Shown here: one piece after another, positions 9,201-18,177 of the stretch
Position numbering within the stretch: position 1 is the stretch's first letter
Layout of the letters: every line of letters starts with the position of its first letter
DNA from: Helicobacter bizzozeronii CCUG 35545
GTDB lineage: Bacteria; Campylobacterota; Campylobacteria; Campylobacterales; Helicobacteraceae
NCBI GenBank assembly: GCA_000263275.1
Contig: CAGP01000040.1
Coordinates: 1 to 45,357, forward strand
DNA length: 45,357 bases
Direction of reading: 5' to 3'
Program-made: the position numbers and the translations under genes
Notes under the pieces: model-generated
Seen by the model: only the letters and a program-made list of their open reading frames with translations
What the model was told of the DNA's origin: nothing
The model's database searches: none

Positions 9201-9854
9201 TTAAAAATTCCAAACATAATTAGCATACAAGACTAAACTTCTTTGGAAGGTAACACCAGAAACCCCGCTTGGGGTTACAGAGCGGAAATAGTAATTGCGC
9301 ACAATGGGGATTTTTAAACCAAATTCAAAGCCTTGGTGCTTGGTTACATTAGCCCGCACCCCAAAGCGCAAGGGGATTTGGAAATAACTAAAATTAACGC
9401 TCACTCCGGGGTATTTGGTGAGACTCTTAACTAGGCTAGCCCCGCTATTGCTCCAAGAGCTCCCGGCAAAGGCAAAGCCCATGAAAAACCCGGTTTGAAT
9501 TTCGCGTGTGTTGATAAAATTAAAGAGGTAATCCACACCCACGCCATAGACATTGTTATTGTAGCGCGCGCCATTAAAAGTCGGGTTATCATAGCCATAG
9601 TCATAAAAGACATAGACTCGAAACCCGTTGCGTTTTTCTCTCTTACCTAAAAAAAACTTATACCCCCCCTCCATGCTAAAACCATACATGTTACTCTGTC
9701 CGCTGGTATAGGGCAAGTTAAACCCAAGCGATCCGGTGATCGTGGTTTTCACTAAAGCATACTGCAAACCCGCAGACACATAAAAAGCCTTTTTCTCAGC
9801 TAAAGCCACACTCCCTACCAATAACAAACCACAACAAACTAATTTTTTCAACAC
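9201..9854 (-). CDS. Helicobacter outer-membrane protein, 217 aa
   Basis: The protein has a cleavable signal peptide (MLKKLVCCGLLLVGSVALA), a beta-rich body and a C-terminal aromatic strand ending in Phe (YANYVWNF), the signature of Helicobacter outer-membrane beta-barrels. Motifs such as GYKFFLGKREKRNGFRVYVF and KHQGFEFGLKIPIVRNYYF have counterparts in the other outer-membrane protein of this window (21187-22047), so the two are paralogues. It belongs to the broad Hop/Hor/Hof/Hom group; I cannot place the exact subfamily. The gene lies just beyond the origin-like repeats, convergent with the lipoprotein gene. Confidence 0.8.
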   Translation of the reverse strand: MLKKLVCCGLLLVGSVALAEKKAFYVSAGLQYALVKTTITGSLGFNLPYTSGQSNMYGFSMEGGYKFFLGKREKRNGFRVYVFYDYGYDNPTFNGARYNNNVYGVGVDYLFNFINTREIQTGFFMGFAFAGSSWSNSGASLVKSLTKYPGVSVNFSYFQIPLRFGVRANVTKHQGFEFGLKIPIVRNYYFRSVTPSGVSGVTFQRSLVLYANYVWNF

Positions 9855-9860
9855 TCTTCC

Positions 9861-10046
9861 CTAAAAATCAAAATTGCCTTGCCTGCCTTTGTTCATGCTC
9901 GCATGCACACTCTGCACGAAATTTTGGCGATCCACGCACTCCAAGACCAGTTCGCATGGCAAGCACGAGCCTAAGCCCTTGCGTTCTTGGCAAGCTTTAA
10001 TTTTGGCACACCAGTTATCTAATTCTGCCTCAAAATCGCGTTCCAC
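9861..10046 (-). CDS. Small Cys-rich protein, 61 aa
   Basis: The start is a GTG at 10044-10046, directly after the merged fbp stop (TAG 10047-10049), so it is probably translated from the fbp message. It has five cysteines (WCAKIKACQERKG, SCLPCELVLEC), arranged like a small metal-binding or redox module. I recall an uncharacterised small protein next to fbp in H. pylori but cannot confirm orthology. Function unknown. Confidence 0.55.
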   Translation of the reverse strand: MERDFEAELDNWCAKIKACQERKGLGSCLPCELVLECVDRQNFVQSVHASMNKGRQGNFDF

Positions 10047-10923
10047 CTAAAAATCCCCCAATGCTTCCATTTCCACCTTAGAGCCCAAAAAACACGCACT
10101 CTTGGCATGCAAGCTCTCTAATGGCTGATTTAAAAGCCTTTGCCCCCCCTTAAGCAAGGCCTAACCCCCCGGCTTGTTCGATCACAAAAGCCAAAGGATA
10201 GACCTCAAAGAGTTGGCGCAACTTGCCCTGGGGCGCATCTTTAGTGGCTGGGTAGCAAAACAACCCCCCTTGTTTGCTCAACAAGTGGTGCACGTCAGCG
10301 ACCATGCTCCCGCTATAACGCAAGCGATAACCTTGCTTAAAAAAACGATCCAAAAAAGCACGGTATTGCGGGCTAAAATGCTCCCAACTCCCCCCGGGGG
10401 CGATGTTTTTACCCTTCTCTTTCAAGCTCAAATGACCTTTAAATACCCAAGTTTGACTCTCCTCGTGGTAAAGATAATGCCCCACCTCTTTAGTTGTAGC
10501 CACCACTAATTCTAATTTAGCCCCATAGAGGATATAAGCCCCCATTTGCAAGGTGTGCGCAATTTGCTTGTTAGCAAAGCCTGCGGGCGTGTGCGCATAG
10601 ATAGCAAAAATACTCCCCACCAAAAAATTAGCCCCCACCACACTAGAACCATCTAGGGGATCAAAGGCGACTAAGTAGCCTTGTGTATCGGGCTTATAGC
10701 GTGCCTCGCTCTGCTCCTCACTCATCACGCCCCCCACACATGCCAGACCCAAAAAATGATCGCTAATGAGGTTATCCACCAACACATCTAAATCAAGTTG
10801 CAGATCGGCTGTGGGGTTTTGTTGCTGGGTGTAGTGGGGGTCTGTTTGCTTGATGAGGCGATAAACTTTAGGGGCTAGCTCTTGGAGGGCTTTTAATAAC
10901 TGCTCTTTTGTGGTTGTGTCCAT
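10047..10923 (-). CDS. fbp: Fructose-1,6-bisphosphatase, class I (one frameshift near C-terminus)
   Basis: This enzyme hydrolyses fructose-1,6-bisphosphate to fructose-6-phosphate in gluconeogenesis. The metal/substrate motif FDPLDGSS is clear, as are VGSIFAIY and RYSGSMVADVHHLL. As sequenced, translation stops in AGGLGLA at 10150. Dropping one T in GCTTAAGGGGGGG (minus strand) lets it continue as KGGQRLLNQPLESLHAKSA to a stop at 10047, restoring the usual C-terminus (merged length about 291 residues). It is divergent from pxpA with only 40 bp between the two starts. Confidence 0.88.
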
Positions 10924-10951
10924 GTCAAGCCTTAAAATCTGAATTTAGTAG

Positions 10952-10957
10952 TATAAT
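10952..10957 (+). promoter_or_regulatory. -10 box of the pxpA operon, predicted leaderless
   Basis: TATAAT ends only 6 bases before the A of the pxpA ATG. A transcript initiating at the usual distance would begin at, or next to, the start codon. No Shine-Dalgarno fits in the gap (TCTAGC). Confidence 0.6.
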
Positions 10958-10963
10958 TCTAGC

Positions 10964-11743
10964 ATGGAATGTGTGGATTTGAATAGCGACATCGGCGAGG
11001 GCTTTGGAGTCTATAAAATGGGCGATGATGGGGCGATTTTAGAATGCGTGAGCAGTGCCAATGTCGCTTGTGGCTGGCATGCCGGCGATGCGCTGATCAT
11101 GGAGGGCATGGCGCAAAAAGCCCGGGACCTAGGCGTGGGTTTGGGCGCGCATGTGGGCTATCCAGACTTGCTAGGCTTTGGGCGGCGCAAGATGGAGATT
11201 AGCCCTAAAGAGGCTAGGTGTTACACCCTCTATCAAATCGGCGCACTAGAAGCTTTTGCTAAAAGTTACGGGTTTGCCCTCCAACATGTCAAATTGCATG
11301 GGAGTTTTTACCACCAAGCTTCTAGCGATCCCAACCTAGCCCGTGCGATCCTAGAGGGCATATCTGCTTATAACCCCAAACTCATCGTACTCACCTTGAG
11401 TCAAAGTTTGATGGCTATAGAGGGGCAAAAAATGGGGCTGTGTGTGGCTCAAGAGGCTTTTATCGATCGGCATTATTTAGCCAGCGGGCAATTAGTGCCC
11501 AGATCCCACCCCCAAGCCCTGATTAGCGATCCTAGCTGTGCTTTAGAGCGTGCCTTAAAGATGATCACCGAGTGCAAGGTGCGCACTTTGGAGGGCGCAG
11601 AGATAGAGATAAAAGCGCATTCTTTATGCGTGCATGGGGATAACCCCAAAGCCTTAGAATTTGCCAAACAAATACGCACCGGACTAGAAAAACATGGCAT
11701 CACCATCCGCCCCCTAAGATCGATTTTAGGACTTTCCCATTAA
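10964..11743 (+). CDS. pxpA: 5-oxoprolinase subunit PxpA (LamB/YcsF family)
   Basis: PxpA with PxpB and PxpC forms the ATP-dependent 5-oxoprolinase that opens pyroglutamate to glutamate. The 259-residue protein begins MECVDLNSDIGEGFG, the family's N-terminal signature, which fixes the start despite the missing ribosome-binding site. Further hallmarks are SANVACGWHAGDALIM, GAHVGYPDLLGFGRR, QHVKLHGSFYH and SLCVHGDNPKALEFA. It is intact and is first in a five-gene plus-strand operon with an Nramp-type transporter, pxpB, pxpC and a chemoreceptor. Confidence 0.93.
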   Translation: MECVDLNSDIGEGFGVYKMGDDGAILECVSSANVACGWHAGDALIMEGMAQKARDLGVGLGAHVGYPDLLGFGRRKMEISPKEARCYTLYQIGALEAFAKSYGFALQHVKLHGSFYHQASSDPNLARAILEGISAYNPKLIVLTLSQSLMAIEGQKMGLCVAQEAFIDRHYLASGQLVPRSHPQALISDPSCALERALKMITECKVRTLEGAEIEIKAHSLCVHGDNPKALEFAKQIRTGLEKHGITIRPLRSILGLSH

Positions 11744-11758
11744 AACGCGATCGTTCTT

Positions 11759-12917
11759 ATGGGGCGTGGCTTTTTTTTAGCGCAACGGCTGCCATTGGTC
11801 CGGGCTTTTTGACCCAAAGCGCGCAATTCACCCAAGAGTTAAAAAGCTCTTTTGCAGCCGTGATAGCGGTTTCCATCATCGTCTCTTTGATCGCCCAAAT
11901 CAATGTTTGGCGTGTGTTGGGTATCTCCCAACAAAGAGGGCAGGATGTTGCCAACACCTTATTACCCGGTTTGGGGCATTTTTTTGACCTTTATCATCAC
12001 ACTGGGGGCTTTGGCTTTTAATATTGGCAATGTGGGCGGGGCAGCTTTGGGGTTGCAAGCATTGGTGGGGCTGGATTTAAAAAGCGGGGGGTTGCTTAGT
12101 GCCTTGCTGGCGATCCTGATTTTTTTATCCAAGAGTGCGGGGCATTTGATGGATCGCGTGGCACAGATTTTAGGCGTGTTGATGATCATCTTGATCGCCT
12201 TTGTTGCGTTTTTCACCCACCCGCCCATCGCCCAAGTGGCTAAAGAAACCTTTTTGCCTAGCCATTTTTCAATGGCAGCCACCATCACGCTCATTGGGGG
12301 GAGTGTGGGGGGCTATATTGTCTTTGCCGGGGCGCACCGCTTAATTGATTTGGGCATTGTGGGGGAGAAAAACCAAACCCAAATGGATCGCGCCACTTGT
12401 TTGAGCATTGGGGTTGCTGCTCTTGTGCGTGTCTTGTTGTTTTTGGCGGTGTTGGGCGTGGTGCAAAGCGGGCATGTGCTCAGCCCAGCTAATCCAGCCG
12501 GGAGCGCTTTTGGGGTGGCTTTGGGCAGTTTGGGTTATAAAATTTTTGGGCTGGTGTTTTTGGCTGCTAGCTTGACCTCCATTGTGGGCGCTTCTTATAC
12601 CAGTGTGTCTTTTTTTAAAAAGCTTGGCTTGGGTGCAAAAACACCCAAGGGCTTGCGCCCTTGTTTTGATCAGCCTCTCGACCTTGATTTTTATGGTGGT
12701 TGGCAAGCCTGTAGCGTTATTGATTTTAGCCGGGGCTTTGAATGGACTGGTTTTGCCCATCACGCTAGCTGTGGTGTTGGTGGCAGCTTACAAACCCTGC
12801 ATTGTGGGCACTTACAAGCATTCTATTTTCTTGGCGCTGTTGGGTTGGGTGGTGGTGGGCTTGAGCGTGTATTTGGGTGCCCTCTCGTTTAAGCCCTTGA
12901 TTTTGATGTTTAGCTAG
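11759..12917 (+). CDS. Nramp-family transporter of the YcsG type (three frameshifts)
   Basis: This polytopic inner-membrane protein has about 11 hydrophobic segments. Nramp-like motifs include AAIGPGFLTQSAQFT (first helix) and the Nramp-like GGSVGGYIVFAGAHRL. It lies between pxpA and pxpB, like B. subtilis ycsG between ycsF and kipI, so it may import a metal or a substrate of the 5-oxoprolinase system; the substrate is not evident. Frame breaks: one right after the ATG (G4 or T8 run, 11761-11778), one at a T7 run (11979-11985) and one around an A5 run (12637-12641). The merged C-terminus is LGALSFKPLILMFS. Confidence 0.78.
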
Positions 12918-12926
12918 GAGTTGGTC

Positions 12927-13664
12927 GTGGAAGGTGTCATCTATCGCCCTTGTGGGGAAAGTGCGTTGTTGTTGGAATTTGGCTTTCAGATCACGCCCCA
13001 AATCAATGCCCAAGTCAGGCATGCGTGTTGTGTCATTGAGCAAAAAGCCCTCCAAGGCGTGCTGGAAGTGGTGGGGGCTTATGCTAGCTTGCTGGTGATC
13101 TATGATCCGCTGGTGTGTTCTTATGCCCATCTCAAGGCAGAGTTACAAAATTTAGAGCTGGGCATGCCCAGTAGCCCCAAAGAACAGGTTTCTTTGGTGT
13201 CCATCCCCACATGCTATGAATTGGGCTTGGATTTGGAGTTTGTGAGCGCACACACGCATTTAAGCCCTGAGGAGGTGATTAGCAAGCACAGCGGGCGGGA
13301 TTACTTGGTCTATATGCTGGGCTTTTTGCCCGGGTTTGCTTATTTGGGCGGACTAGACCCCAGTTTGGCTGTGCCCAGACTAGCCCAGCCTAGAGCAGAG
13401 GTCGCCCCGGGGTCTGTAGGGATTGCGCACACCCAAACCGGGATTTATCCGCTCAAATCCCCGGGGGGTTGGCAGATCATAGGCAAAACACCGCTCAAAC
13501 TCTATGACCCTAGTAAAAATCCCCCCGTGTTGCTCCAAGCCGGGGATTATGTGCGCTATGAGCCCATTTCTTTAGAGCAATACCAACAATTAGAACACCA
13601 GATCGCACAAGGGGGCTATGAGCCCCAACGCACACAAATTGGATTGGAGGATTTGCATGTCTAG
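12927..13664 (+). CDS. pxpB: 5-oxoprolinase subunit PxpB (KipI family)
   Basis: The protein contains the KipI-type signature DYLVYMLGFLPGFAYLGGLD and LAQPRAEVAPGSVGIA, found in the cyclophilin-like subunit of 5-oxoprolinase. Two in-frame starts exist, a TTG at 12921 and a GTG at 12927; the AGGAG at 12916-12920 is properly spaced only from the GTG, so I use that (245 residues). It is intact and follows the transporter by 9 bp. Its stop lies inside the start of pxpC, implying coupled translation and a fixed subunit ratio. Confidence 0.92.
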   Translation: MEGVIYRPCGESALLLEFGFQITPQINAQVRHACCVIEQKALQGVLEVVGAYASLLVIYDPLVCSYAHLKAELQNLELGMPSSPKEQVSLVSIPTCYELGLDLEFVSAHTHLSPEEVISKHSGRDYLVYMLGFLPGFAYLGGLDPSLAVPRLAQPRAEVAPGSVGIAHTQTGIYPLKSPGGWQIIGKTPLKLYDPSKNPPVLLQAGDYVRYEPISLEQYQQLEHQIAQGGYEPQRTQIGLEDLHV

Positions 13665-14592
13665 TATCCGGGTTTTGCAAGGGGGGTTATGCACCACCAT
13701 CCAAGATTTGGGGCGTTTGGGCTATGCACGCTTTGGGATTCCAGCAGCGGGCGTGATGGATGAATTTAGCGCGAGCGTGGCTAATTTTTTGGTGGGCAAT
13801 CCTAGAGAATACGCCCTTTTAGAAATGCACTATGTGGGGGCGTGTTTGGAGTTCTTAGAGCCAATGCACATTGCCATTGGGGGGGCTAATCTCAGCCCTA
13901 AGATCAATGATTGCGTGGTTTTTAACTGGGAATCCTATGTGGTCAAACCCGGGGATATTTTGAGTTTTGGCATACCCCAATCGGGCGTGTGTGCCTATGT
14001 GGCTGTTTCGGGGGTCTTAGATGTGCCCAGTGTGCATGGGAGCAAATCAACTTATATGCACGCCCAAATGGGGGGATTTTGGGGGCGTAAATTGCAAAAG
14101 GGGGACTTATTGAGCGTGCAGGTGCGCCCTGAGAGTAAAAAACGCCATTTAGCCGAGTATTACCGCCCACTCTACCATGCCCATGCCTCCTTGCCCGTGA
14201 TTTTGGGGCCTCAAGATTCTTGTTTTAGTGAGCAGACAATCCGCCAATTTTGCCAAACCCCCTACCAAATCAGCAAGGGCGATCGCATGGGCATTTTCCT
14301 AGAAGGACTGCCCCTAAAGTGGCACACACATGCCGAAATCATCTCTGAACCTTTAATGATGGGGAGTGTGCAAGTCCCCTCCAATGGAAAACCCATTGTG
14401 TTGATGGCTGATCGCCAAACTATGGGGGGTTATCCCAAGGTCGCCACGCTCACTAAGGAGAGCTTGGTTAGCCTAGCCCAAATGCGCCCCCGTGATGAGG
14501 TGCATTTTGTCCCCTATAGCATCGAACACGCCCAAGAGAGATACCACGCCTTTTACCAGCATTTAGAACACATTGTGGCAAGTTTGGCGTGA
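13657..14592 (+). CDS. pxpC: 5-oxoprolinase subunit PxpC (KipA family)
   Basis: This is the third subunit, with the biotin-dependent-carboxylase-like KipA domain: LQGGLCTTIQDLGRLGYARF, GIPAAGVMDEFSASVANFLV, and the C-terminal KPIVLMADRQTMGGYPKVAT. The ATG at 13657 is preceded by GGAGG (13646-13650) and overlaps the pxpB end by 8 bp. The 311-residue protein is intact. Together with pxpA and pxpB it completes the enzyme. Confidence 0.93.
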   Translation: MSSIRVLQGGLCTTIQDLGRLGYARFGIPAAGVMDEFSASVANFLVGNPREYALLEMHYVGACLEFLEPMHIAIGGANLSPKINDCVVFNWESYVVKPGDILSFGIPQSGVCAYVAVSGVLDVPSVHGSKSTYMHAQMGGFWGRKLQKGDLLSVQVRPESKKRHLAEYYRPLYHAHASLPVILGPQDSCFSEQTIRQFCQTPYQISKGDRMGIFLEGLPLKWHTHAEIISEPLMMGSVQVPSNGKPIVLMADRQTMGGYPKVATLTKESLVSLAQMRPRDEVHFVPYSIEHAQERYHAFYQHLEHIVASLA

Positions 14593-14621
14593 TTATCATC
14601 TGGCGATAACTAGGAGAAATG

Positions 14622-16599
14622 ATGTTTTTTAAATGGCACGCATCTCAGGCAACACCCCAAAAGCCCCCCTTAATCTTAATTGGCTTGTCCCTTACAAGGA
14701 TTTGGAGCACTTGGAGATCAAAGCCCTTTTAGCGCAAAATCAAGTGTCTTTGATCATGGCATTTGTGCCTGCCACCCTGCCCTTTAGCCCAGTGGTGCAG
14801 ATACTTGAAAAGCAGTTTGCTAATATCCCCGTGCGTTTTGTGATCCAAACTGCGGGGCAATTAGGGGGCTCACACCAAGATTTTTATAATCTGCGCCAAT
14901 CTGAGCAAATCCTCTTGCACCTCTTTGGCTCTGGCATTATCGAGCAAATTGAAACCTTCATGGTTGATACCCTCTGTTCTGACTTGCAAAGAGGCGAGGT
15001 GAGCATGGATATTGACATGCGTAAAAGCAAGATCAAAGAACAAATCGAGCAGAGGGTGCATCCACACATGCATGTTGATCCCGCTGATACCTTTATTTTG
15101 AGCTATTTTCCGGGCTTGAGCGCGTCTGAGAGTTTCTTTTTAGAGGCTTTTGTCAAATCCAATGTTCCTTTAAGCCATTTGGTGGGGGGGAGTGCTGGGG
15201 GCAAACTAGATTTTAAAGAGGCAAGCCTAGCCTTGAATGGCAAGATCAGCGCGCATGAGGCGGTCTTGATGTATTGCAAATTAGCTAAGGGTCATCATTA
15301 TGATATTTTCACCACGCATAATTTTGAAAAAACCCAAACTTCTTTTTTTAATCGGGGAGTGTAGCCCAGAATTACGGCAGGTCAAGTCGTTTTTAATCAA
15401 TAATGAATTAGTCCCCGCCATTGATGCGATCTGTGCGCATTTTAATTGCACCCCTAGCGAATTGCCCCAAATGATGGCAGGTTACACCTTTGCAGTGGAG
15501 GTGGGCGGGCAGATTTTTATCCGTTCGGTGGGCAGTTTTAATGAGGATAAAAGTATCCGCTTCTTTTGCGATCTCTATTTTGGGGAAACTTTGCTCTTGG
15601 TCAAGGCTGGGGATTTTATCCAAAACACGCACCGCAAGTTCCAAAATTTTATGCAAGGGCGGCGGGCTTTAGCCATTTTAGCCAATGATTGTATCTTGCG
15701 CCGTGTGAATAACCAACAGAGCTTGCCCCAATTCAAAGAGTTGGATCAATGCCCCATTAGTGGTTTCTCCACCTTTGGGGAGGTCTCCCACAACTTACAC
15801 CAAAACCAAACCCTCACGGCTCTGTGTATTTTTGAGGGCAATCCTAGCAAGGAGTCCAGCAAGGGGTTTTTCATCAATTTTAGAAACACCCTCTTTTATT
15901 ACGAGCAGATCAAGAACAACCGCCTAGATAAAACCCTTGCGATCAAAAAATGCGCTCTTAGAGCAATATGAGGGTTATAACCAGATTGTGGGGGCTAATA
16001 ATTCCTATCTCAAGGAGATCGCCACAAAGGCGAGTGCCAATAATGATTATGTCAATGCGGTTAAAGAAGAGGTGTTGAAGTTGCAAAGCTCGATGGCGAC
16101 CCTCAAAAACCTTTCTAACACCCTTTCCTCCATTGTGGGCACCATTGATAGCAATATCTCAGAGGTCTCTACGGCCCTACAAAAGATCGATCGCGTGTCT
16201 TACCAAACTAATTTGCTTGCCCTCAATGCCGCCATAGAAGCCGCGCGTGCGGGCGAGCATGGGCGGGGCTTTGCGGTGGTGGCTGATGAAGTGGGCAACT
16301 TGGCTAATGGCGTGCAACAACGCCTAGAGGAGATTGGCGTTACTTTTTCCTCCATGAATGGGGCAGTGAAAAATATTGAAGATTCTTCTCAAGCGGTGTT
16401 GGATTCGGCTAATCAAAACAATGTGAGCCTAGATGAGCTCAATAAAGCGGTGGTGTCCTTAGAAGATCAATCCCAAGAAATGGAGCAGATCGCCCAAAAG
16501 AGTTTGCAAGACATCGCCCACATTCAAGATCAAATTGAGCAGATCAAGGAGCACATCACCAAGAACCAAGAATTGATCCGCAAGCTTGTATCTGCCTAA
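14622..16599 (+). CDS. Cytoplasmic chemoreceptor: FIST sensor domain plus MCP signalling domain (three frameshifts)
   Basis: Residues about 1-400 read as FIST-N and FIST-C sensor domains ([52 protein letters not shown]); FIST domains are thought to bind small ligands such as amino acids. The last 220 residues form a methyl-accepting coiled coil with the tip [20 protein letters not shown], which contacts CheA/CheW. There is no transmembrane segment, so the receptor is soluble. Start at ATG 14622 with AGGAG five bases upstream. Frame is restored by adding a C at 14664-14669, dropping a T at 15343-15349 and dropping an A at 15945-15950. Total about 658 residues, 30 bp after pxpC. Confidence 0.85.
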
Positions 16600-16631
16600 A
16601 ATCTAGGCTTAAAATGGGGGTATTAGTCCTC

Positions 16632-16660
16632 TTGACTCTCTCTTTTTCTCTCGTTATAAT
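16632..16660 (+). promoter_or_regulatory. Strong promoter ahead of the TerB-LRAT cluster
   Basis: TTGACT (16632-16637) and TATAAT (16655-16660) are separated by 17 bp, a near-ideal vegetative promoter. It shows that the TerB-like gene starts its own transcription unit, apart from the pxp operon. Confidence 0.75.
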
Positions 16661-16689
16661 GGCACTTTTTAAGCATGCAAGGAGTGCCC

Positions 16690-17076
16690 GTGTTCATTCA
16701 AGATTTGAGTGTGGAACAGCAACAAGTGTTTTTGTATCTGGCAAGAAAAGTCATTGAAGCCGATGGGGTGTTGCATGAATTGCAACTAGGGGCTTTAGAT
16801 GTGATCAAAAAGCAATGCGAATATGGCATCTCTGAAAAGGAAGTGCCTTTAAACACTTTGGGCAAACTCTTTAACACCAACTACGCCAAACATGCCCTAT
16901 TGTTAGAACTTGCCTCTGTGGCTCTAGCCGATAGCCATTGGCATGATAACGAGAGGGATACGATTTATTCCTATGCTAAAGAAATGGGGGTTTCTACCCA
17001 AAAAGTCGATCAGCTCAAGGACTGGGTGGTGAAAAATTTTATGCTTTACCAAGAGGCACTGGAGTTATTGGGTTAG
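16690..17076 (+). CDS. TerB-like domain protein, 128 aa
   Basis: This small soluble helical protein has the TerB pattern of two acidic, possibly metal-binding repeats: RKVIEADGVLHELQ and ALADSHWHDNERDTI. An ATG at 16675 lies too near the -10 box to have a leader, whereas a GTG at 16690 is preceded by AAGGAG (16679-16684), so I choose the GTG. TerB domains often sit with membrane-stress or phage-defence-like systems, but no other ter gene is present. It precedes the LRAT-type gene by 9 bp, so they are probably co-transcribed. Confidence 0.72.
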   Translation: MFIQDLSVEQQQVFLYLARKVIEADGVLHELQLGALDVIKKQCEYGISEKEVPLNTLGKLFNTNYAKHALLLELASVALADSHWHDNERDTIYSYAKEMGVSTQKVDQLKDWVVKNFMLYQEALELLG

Positions 17077-17085
17077 GGGATTAAA

Positions 17086-17703
17086 ATGTTTGGATTTTTA
17101 CGCGCAATGCAACCAACAACAGGTTCAGAAGCGATGCCCCCAATAACACCACCAATGGATCCAAGGCAAGCAGCAGAAGTATGGCTAAAACTTTTAGAGC
17201 TGATCTACACACTCGCCAAGAAGTTTTATGAACAATTCTTAGATGCCTACCCCACCTACAGAGAAGGGGATTTTTTGGATAGCGATTCAGTTGATGGGGA
17301 ACCTGCGGTGGGGAGCGTGGTGTGGTGCGATTTGGGAGACTTTGCGCATTCGGGCGTTTATATAGGGGATGGGAAAATCATGCATTTGACGGGCAAATTT
17401 AAGGGTAGCCACATTGAGCCCTGCGATGCCAAAGGATTTTCCGAGGGCAAACCTATTTTTGTTTCATGCAAAGGTAGAAAAGCCGTGGGGTATCAAAAAG
17501 CAGCCGCGTATGCCAAAAAATGCGATGGGGAAGAGAGAGACTATAACTTAGTTAAAAATAACTGCCATGGTTTTGTTGTAGAATGTTTTACGGGCAACAA
17601 ACAAGATGGAGTCCGCATGAGGAAACCTAGCGATATGGGGGAGATTTTGGGCATGGACTGCTGGCGGTGGTGGGTGTGGGATAAAAAAAGATGTTTTGCC
17701 TAA
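17086..17703 (+). CDS. LRAT-domain (NlpC/P60-like) enzyme, 205 aa
   Basis: The catalytic pattern of lecithin:retinol-acyltransferase-like thiol enzymes is visible: His88 in DFAHSGVYIGDG, His100 in KIMHLTG and Cys160 in NNCHGFVVECFTG. The 12-residue His-His spacing equals that of LRAT and HRASLS/PLAAT proteins, which act on lipid acyl chains; bacterial relatives may act on lipids, peptides or cell-wall amides. The N-terminal 60 residues are unassigned and contain a hydrophobic helix (VWLKLLELIYTLA). No signal peptide is evident. The C-terminus is Trp/Cys rich (DCWRWWVWDKKRCFA). It stands between a TerB-like gene and a glycine-zipper protein; a membrane-active effector is possible but unproven. 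Confidence 0.75.
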   Translation: MFGFLRAMQPTTGSEAMPPITPPMDPRQAAEVWLKLLELIYTLAKKFYEQFLDAYPTYREGDFLDSDSVDGEPAVGSVVWCDLGDFAHSGVYIGDGKIMHLTGKFKGSHIEPCDAKGFSEGKPIFVSCKGRKAVGYQKAAAYAKKCDGEERDYNLVKNNCHGFVVECFTGNKQDGVRMRKPSDMGEILGMDCWRWWVWDKKRCFA

Positions 17704-17840
17704 TTCGATAGCAGCCCTTGCATTGGGGGCATTTGGGGGCAAAAGGTAGCTAGCCAATTTGCTAGGCTCAAAGGTTAGGCGCATGGGTTTAAAAATCCAA
17801 ATACAAGGGGCAAATACATGGATGCAAAAGTTGGGCTTGC

Positions 17841-18050
17841 ATGAGCAAGGCTAAAAAACCCAAAACAAAGGGAGAATACCCTAAAGTCCCCAAGCCCTTA
17901 GTTGGGTTGGCTGTCGGGGGGTTTTTAGGTTCTATGGTGCCTGTGGTGGGCACTTTGGTAGGTGCTGGTGTGGGGGCTGTTGTGGGAGGGGTGATGAGCC
18001 TTAAGAATAATAAGGGCGATCAAGGCGATCAAAATTCCAGCACCGCTTGA
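17841..18050 (+). CDS. Small glycine-zipper membrane protein, 69 aa
   Basis: A Lys/Pro-rich N-terminus (MSKAKKPKTKGEYPKVPKP) is followed by a Gly/Val/Ala-rich hydrophobic stretch (residues about 21-52, GLAVGGFLGSMVPVVGTLVG) with small residues every four positions, a glycine zipper that typically packs in membranes. The charged tail is KNNKGDQGDQNSSTA. The ribosome-binding site is weak. It follows the LRAT-type gene by 137 bp in the same direction, and the gap holds nothing I can identify. It may be a membrane partner or immunity-like protein of the LRAT enzyme, but that is a guess. Confidence 0.55.
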   Translation: MSKAKKPKTKGEYPKVPKPLVGLAVGGFLGSMVPVVGTLVGAGVGAVVGGVMSLKNNKGDQGDQNSSTA

Positions 18051-18069
18051 CCCATCAACATGGGGTCAA
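18047..18069 (+). terminator. Stem-loop at the end of the glycine-zipper gene
   Basis: TTGACCC (18047-18053) pairs with GGGTCAA (18063-18069) around a 9-base loop, overlapping the stop codon. No U run follows, so it is at best a weak or factor-assisted terminator. Confidence 0.4.
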
Positions 18070-18138
18070 TTCAGATGGCACACTCTAACTTAGAGCATAA
18101 AGCCAGCAGGTCAAGCCAAGATCAAGCTTTTTTTATTG

Positions 18139-18144
18139 TATAAT
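18139..18144 (+). promoter_or_regulatory. -10 box of the rpsL-rpsG-fusA operon
   Basis: TATAAT preceded by a T-rich stretch (CTTTTTTTATTG), the usual Helicobacter promoter form, 34 bp before the rpsL start. Confidence 0.65.
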
Positions 18145-18177
18145 ACGCCTTTTTGAACTTAGCAATAAAGGACAAGT

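Noticed and set aside
9861-10046. Small Cys-rich frame as a DksA-type zinc finger
   Set aside because: The cysteine spacing does not match CxxC...CxxC of DksA/TraR proteins.
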